Assembly (NCBI GenBank): GCA_036346205.1
Contig: JARFJB010002198.1
Coordinates: 62,001-126,000 of the forward strand
DNA: 64,000 bases
Origin: Vesta saturnalis
Taxonomy: Eukaryota; Arthropoda; Insecta; Coleoptera; Lampyridae
Direction: 5' to 3'
Below are positions 62,880-64,000 of the stretch, one piece after another. The stretch's first letter is position 1, and each line of letters begins with the position of its first letter. The notes beneath the pieces were generated by a model, which was not told where the DNA came from, ran no database searches, and worked only from the letters and a program-made list of their open reading frames with translations. The translations under genes and the position numbers were made by a program.

Positions 62880-64000
62880 AACAACCTTTATTAAACAGGA
62901 GAATCGCATTTTACATTTTCTAACAGAGCAATTATTATTTCCATGACTATTGGCATTCGGTGAATTTGCCAAAATATCTGAAATGAAAGACCTTCTTTGA
63001 TGTTTTTTAGAGTACGTGGTGGGCTTGTGCAAATTGGTGAAGTTTTGCGAAGTTTTCTTCCAGTGACTTTAGTTCTTGAGTATATTCATCATTTGTGCAA
63101 TTTTCCCCTAATACTTGTATATGTTTCTGAGATAACTGGACAATGGAGTTAATAGCCTCGTAATTAACGATTGCATTAGGTGCAGACTTTATAGCCTTAT
63201 GAAAATCCTTCTGAAAGAGAGTCAGAATTGAGATCCATATTTATAAAAAAAGAACTATTAACATTATTTCCAATTGCTAAATTCGCAAGTCTAACACGGT
63301 ATTGAAACAACAAATAAGGTGTGGTTATCAAATTGATACCTGAATTGTAAACTGCTGCAAAATTTCCTTCCTGTTCCTGCAGGACAATCACACTGCTCTA
63401 GTGTAATGTCGACCGTGTACATAAACTTATTGTATTGGGAAGATGAGGCCACAAACAGTGTATCAGTTTCCTTTTACTACTACTAATAGGCAGGATTTAT
63501 GACAAAACATTTTAAAATAGTGTTGAAGCTTCATATGTGTATCATTTGTAAATGAAATTATTTTTTGCTTGTAAAACTCTTCTAAAGAAAAGCATACAAT
63601 ATCTACCAATGAGGTTGCATTGAATGCTTTGCATCACTGTGAGACCTGGCCTTTCAATACCCGTATAGATACCTCAACAATATTGTCGGTTTTGTGACCT
63701 CTAGTTATATACTTGTTTCGAAAATGATTACACCACTCATGTCTTCTCTTCCACATATCGCTAAAATAATCTAGAAATATTTTTTTGCTATAATAGCTCA
63801 TAACATCGCCTTGTTTAATTCACAATCAATTTTATTTTATTCATATAGCACATCTCGAAAAAGAAGCATCAAGTGTCTTCTATGATCTTTACCAATGTTA
63901 TGTTAACTATCCCATAACCAGTGCCATACTGCTTGTAGAACATGAAATGTGCAAAGCAATGATTTGGAGTGTGGAAAAATGTTGTTTAAGGCTTCCTCTC
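62880..64000 (-). pseudogene. MULE-type transposase with SWIM zinc finger
   Basis: A Mutator-like transposase C-terminal region running off the right edge. From the edge inward: EEALNNIFPHSKSLLCTFHV and LQAVWHWLWD (64000-63900), typical of the MULE catalytic domain after its Asp; RRHLMLLFRDVLYE; WKRRHEWCNHFRNKYITRG (63690-63760). The SWIM finger is CDCPAGTGRKFC (63355-63395), with the following His/Cys part lost to a frameshift (AAVYNSGINLITTPY). A C-terminal helical tail (SLEENFAKLHQFAQAHH) lies at 63030-63080. Several stops mean it is dead. The first catalytic Asp would be outside the window. Confidence 0.75.

Overview
The window looks like repeat-dense intergenic DNA from an arthropod, most likely an insect. 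It is AT-rich, has no operons or bacterial gene spacing, and its recognisable coding sequence is almost all decayed transposon. The families seen are piggyBac, Tc1/mariner-type and MULE DNA transposons, Ty3/gypsy, several non-LTR retrotransposons and Penelope-like elements (PLEs). I found no intact host protein-coding gene. The species is not identified.

Layout. 1-2.85 kb: a Tc1-type transposase fragment, then a piggyBac pseudogene with a probable intron (minus). 4.2-6.5 kb: a gypsy gag-protease-RT-RNase H fossil (minus). 11.2-12.2 kb: a foldback element with arms of about 350 bp. 12.4-13.5 kb: a 1.1 kb GT/TGCG microsatellite. 15.5 kb: a LINE 3' tail. 16.5-18.7 kb: inverted-repeat-bounded DNA carrying a degenerate gene that is not a recognisable transposase. 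18.7-19.5 kb: a DDE transposase relic. 19.75-21.0 kb: a piggyBac with its TTAA end. 22.75-23.6 kb: a mariner fused to a LINE scrap. 29.3-30.6 kb: PLE pieces in opposite orientations. 30.7-32 kb: a jockey-like LINE (minus). 32.34-34.9 kb: a palindromic PLE interrupted by a 1.23 kb insertion with a clean target duplication, followed by a tRNA-like sequence. 36.1-36.7 kb: a Tc1-type transposase. 43.8-46.7 kb: an endonuclease-RT LINE split by a PLE-like foldback. 49.2-50.5 kb: a LINE RT and a PLE RT. 53.4-54.7 kb: a PLE endonuclease end and a Tc1-type relic. 58.7-61.1 kb: a second copy of the jockey-like LINE (plus). 62.0-64 kb: a piggyBac and a MULE/SWIM transposase running off the edge.

These genes do not form a pathway. 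They are independent parasites at different stages of decay, several nested in one another, so relative ages can be read from the nesting. Most recognisable ORFs carry stops, frameshifts or lost catalytic residues. Nothing here clearly qualifies as a new biological system. The best leads are the PLE inverted architecture with hammerhead-like tail motifs, the inverted-repeat element carrying a non-transposase gene, and a pair of diverged repeats sharing a covarying hairpin.
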